Shown here: positions 62,958 to 64,000 of the stretch, in pieces
Layout: each line of letters starts with the position of its first letter
How positions within the stretch are numbered: the stretch's first letter is position 1
NCBI GenBank assembly: GCA_948144175.1
Contig: CANXME010002187.1
Coordinates: forward strand, 330,553 to 394,552
DNA: 64,000 nucleotides
DNA from: Closterium sp. NIES-65
Lineage: Eukaryota > Streptophyta > Zygnematophyceae > Desmidiales > Closteriaceae
Direction: 5' to 3'
Position numbers and translations under genes: made by a program
Notes under the pieces: generated by a model
What the model was told of the DNA's origin: nothing
Database searches by the model: none
The model's input: only the letters and a program-made list of their open reading frames with translations

Positions 62958-64000
62958 TCAAGAAGTAAGTAAGTTAGGCCAAGTAGGCACAAGCCCTAGC
63001 ATCGTACAAAAGCGCTGATGATCACAAGGCTGAAGTGCCTTGGTAAAGATATCAGCAATGTTGGCCTGAGAGGCCACGTAAGCAAGGCGCAGCTGACCAC
63101 GCTGCTGCAGCTCACGAGCAAGGAAGTAGCGAAGAGCAATGTGCTTCGGTCCGTGCTCCAGTCTGTGCTCCCGACACATGGCCAACATGGCCTTGTTGTC
63201 TACGTACGGAACTGGAGGAGAACGAGGCGGCTCTCCCAGGTCGGTCAGCAGGTAGGTGAGCCAGCGTAACTCCTGTGCAGCCATGGCCCCTGCGTAGATC
63301 TCGGCCTCACAGCTGGAGCCGAGAACAGAAGACGAGCGGGTAGACCGCCACAAGACAGAGCCGGAACCAAGGCTGAAGGCGTAACCCTGTGACGACCGCT
63401 ACGTAGCCAAGTTGTCAGCCCAAGAAGCGTCTGCGTGACCAGTGAGGAGCACTGGACTCCACCCTCCAAGCACGAGCCCCATGCCCGACGTACTGCACAA
63501 GTAGCGCAACACCCTCTTCGCAGCAGCCATGTGCTCTAATCGGTGTCTCCCAGGAGCAACATAGCGTGCCAAGATGCTAAGAGGGTATGCTAGGTCGAGA
63601 CGAGTGCATGTTATCAGGTACATGAGGCAGCCAACAAGCTCTGGGTACGGGCCACTCGGCTCTACGGACTCATCCGAAGGCAGAGCTGAGAGCGAGTGGC
63701 GAGTAGACAGAGGAGTGGACTGAGGCGAGGAGTACGTGAAGTCGAAGCGCCGAAGGACCTGCTGCACCATGTGTGACTGAGTCAGGGTAATGGTGCGGCG
63801 TGCTCTGTCCCGGGTGATCTGCAAGCCAAGGTAGCTGCGCAGTTCACCCAGGTCTGTGCACGTGTGTCTCTTCTGCAGCTCGGACTTCACGTGGGCGAGT
63901 CCAGCAGTGTCCGCTGTGGCAAAGACCAAGTCGTCGACGTACACGAGGATGTAGAACGGCGGCAGCGAGGTGTCGGTGCGAAGAAAAAACGACGGGTCGG
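62958..64000 (-). pseudogene. RT-RNase H part of Copia IV pol, one stop
   Basis: The minus-strand frame contains FFLRTDTSLPPF, the catalytic YVDDLVFATADTAGL, SYLGLQITRDRARRT, VGCLMYLITCTRLDLAYPL and RNase H (TGHADASWAD, SSCEAEIYAGAMAAQEL, ALRYFLARELQQ). It ends at 62958. A TAG at 63399-63401 replaces the CAG (Gln) found in element III. Otherwise the frame is open to the window edge. Confidence 0.85.

Larger units (their letters stand above)
62633..64000 (-). mobile_element. Copia element IV, 3' half, runs off the window
   Basis: A minus-strand element with a 3' LTR (about 62633-62758), then non-coding sequence, RNase H and RT up to the window edge. The LTR shares TGTCAAA, GTAGTGGGGTAG and TATGGGGTAC with the other elements. 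It is the same family as II and III but a separate insertion with a distinct LTR. Confidence 0.85.

Overview
This is eukaryotic nuclear DNA, most likely from a green-lineage (streptophyte) genome. The evidence is plant-type AP2/ERF DNA-binding domains, Ty1/Copia retrotransposons whose primer-binding site resembles the plant initiator-tRNA-Met type, GT-AG introns in a transposase-like gene, many short inverted-repeat elements and very large simple repeats. My impression is a charophyte alga of the Closterium/Zygnematophyceae type. That rests on the general look of the Copia gag and the polyQ/polyG-rich proteins and is not proven here.

The window is a tandem cluster of very large AP2/ERF-like transcription factor genes, all on the + strand, broken up by transposons. 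In order they are: C1 (3' end only, 1-355), B1 (3982-8748, intact), D (13725-about 17280, two frameshifts), C2 (34684-40433, pseudogene with many stops), B2 (45975-50642, intact, near-identical to B1) and E (53082-58847, intact, 1921 codons). Each complete member has a Gln-rich N-terminus, one AP2 domain, a Gly tract in B, C and E, an acidic middle segment, Gln-rich blocks, and the same C-terminal block ending [16 protein letters not shown] and E are uninterrupted ORFs, so they look intronless.

Positions 1-9354 and 40079-51247 are two copies of one segmental duplication (C 3' end + spacer + B + downstream). They differ by few substitutions, by repeat lengths (a pure CAG run of 52 codons in B1 and 22 in B2) and by about 1.95 kb missing from copy 1 after position 1213. 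B, C and E also share a paired upstream sequence module and a gene-proximal block 5' of the coding region, which is candidate shared regulation.

Mobile DNA fills the rest. There is a hAT/ZNF862-like transposase gene with two introns (10725-12283), cut off by a Copia gag fragment (12284-12957). A 5'-truncated, internally deleted Copia lies on the minus strand (18442-about 22300), followed by a linker fragment (about 22405-22800). A complete Copia at 24328-31780 has 131-bp LTRs, a 5-bp AAGGT target duplication and many stops. The 3' half of another minus-strand Copia runs off the right end (about 62633-64000). Several terminal-inverted-repeat elements (1498-1667, 1700-2346, 9412-9977, 17740-18215, 32711-33380) and a 1.2-kb repeat carrying a 16-bp minisatellite (41119-42392 and 60377-61544) lie between the genes. 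I recognised no rRNA, tRNA or CRISPR array.
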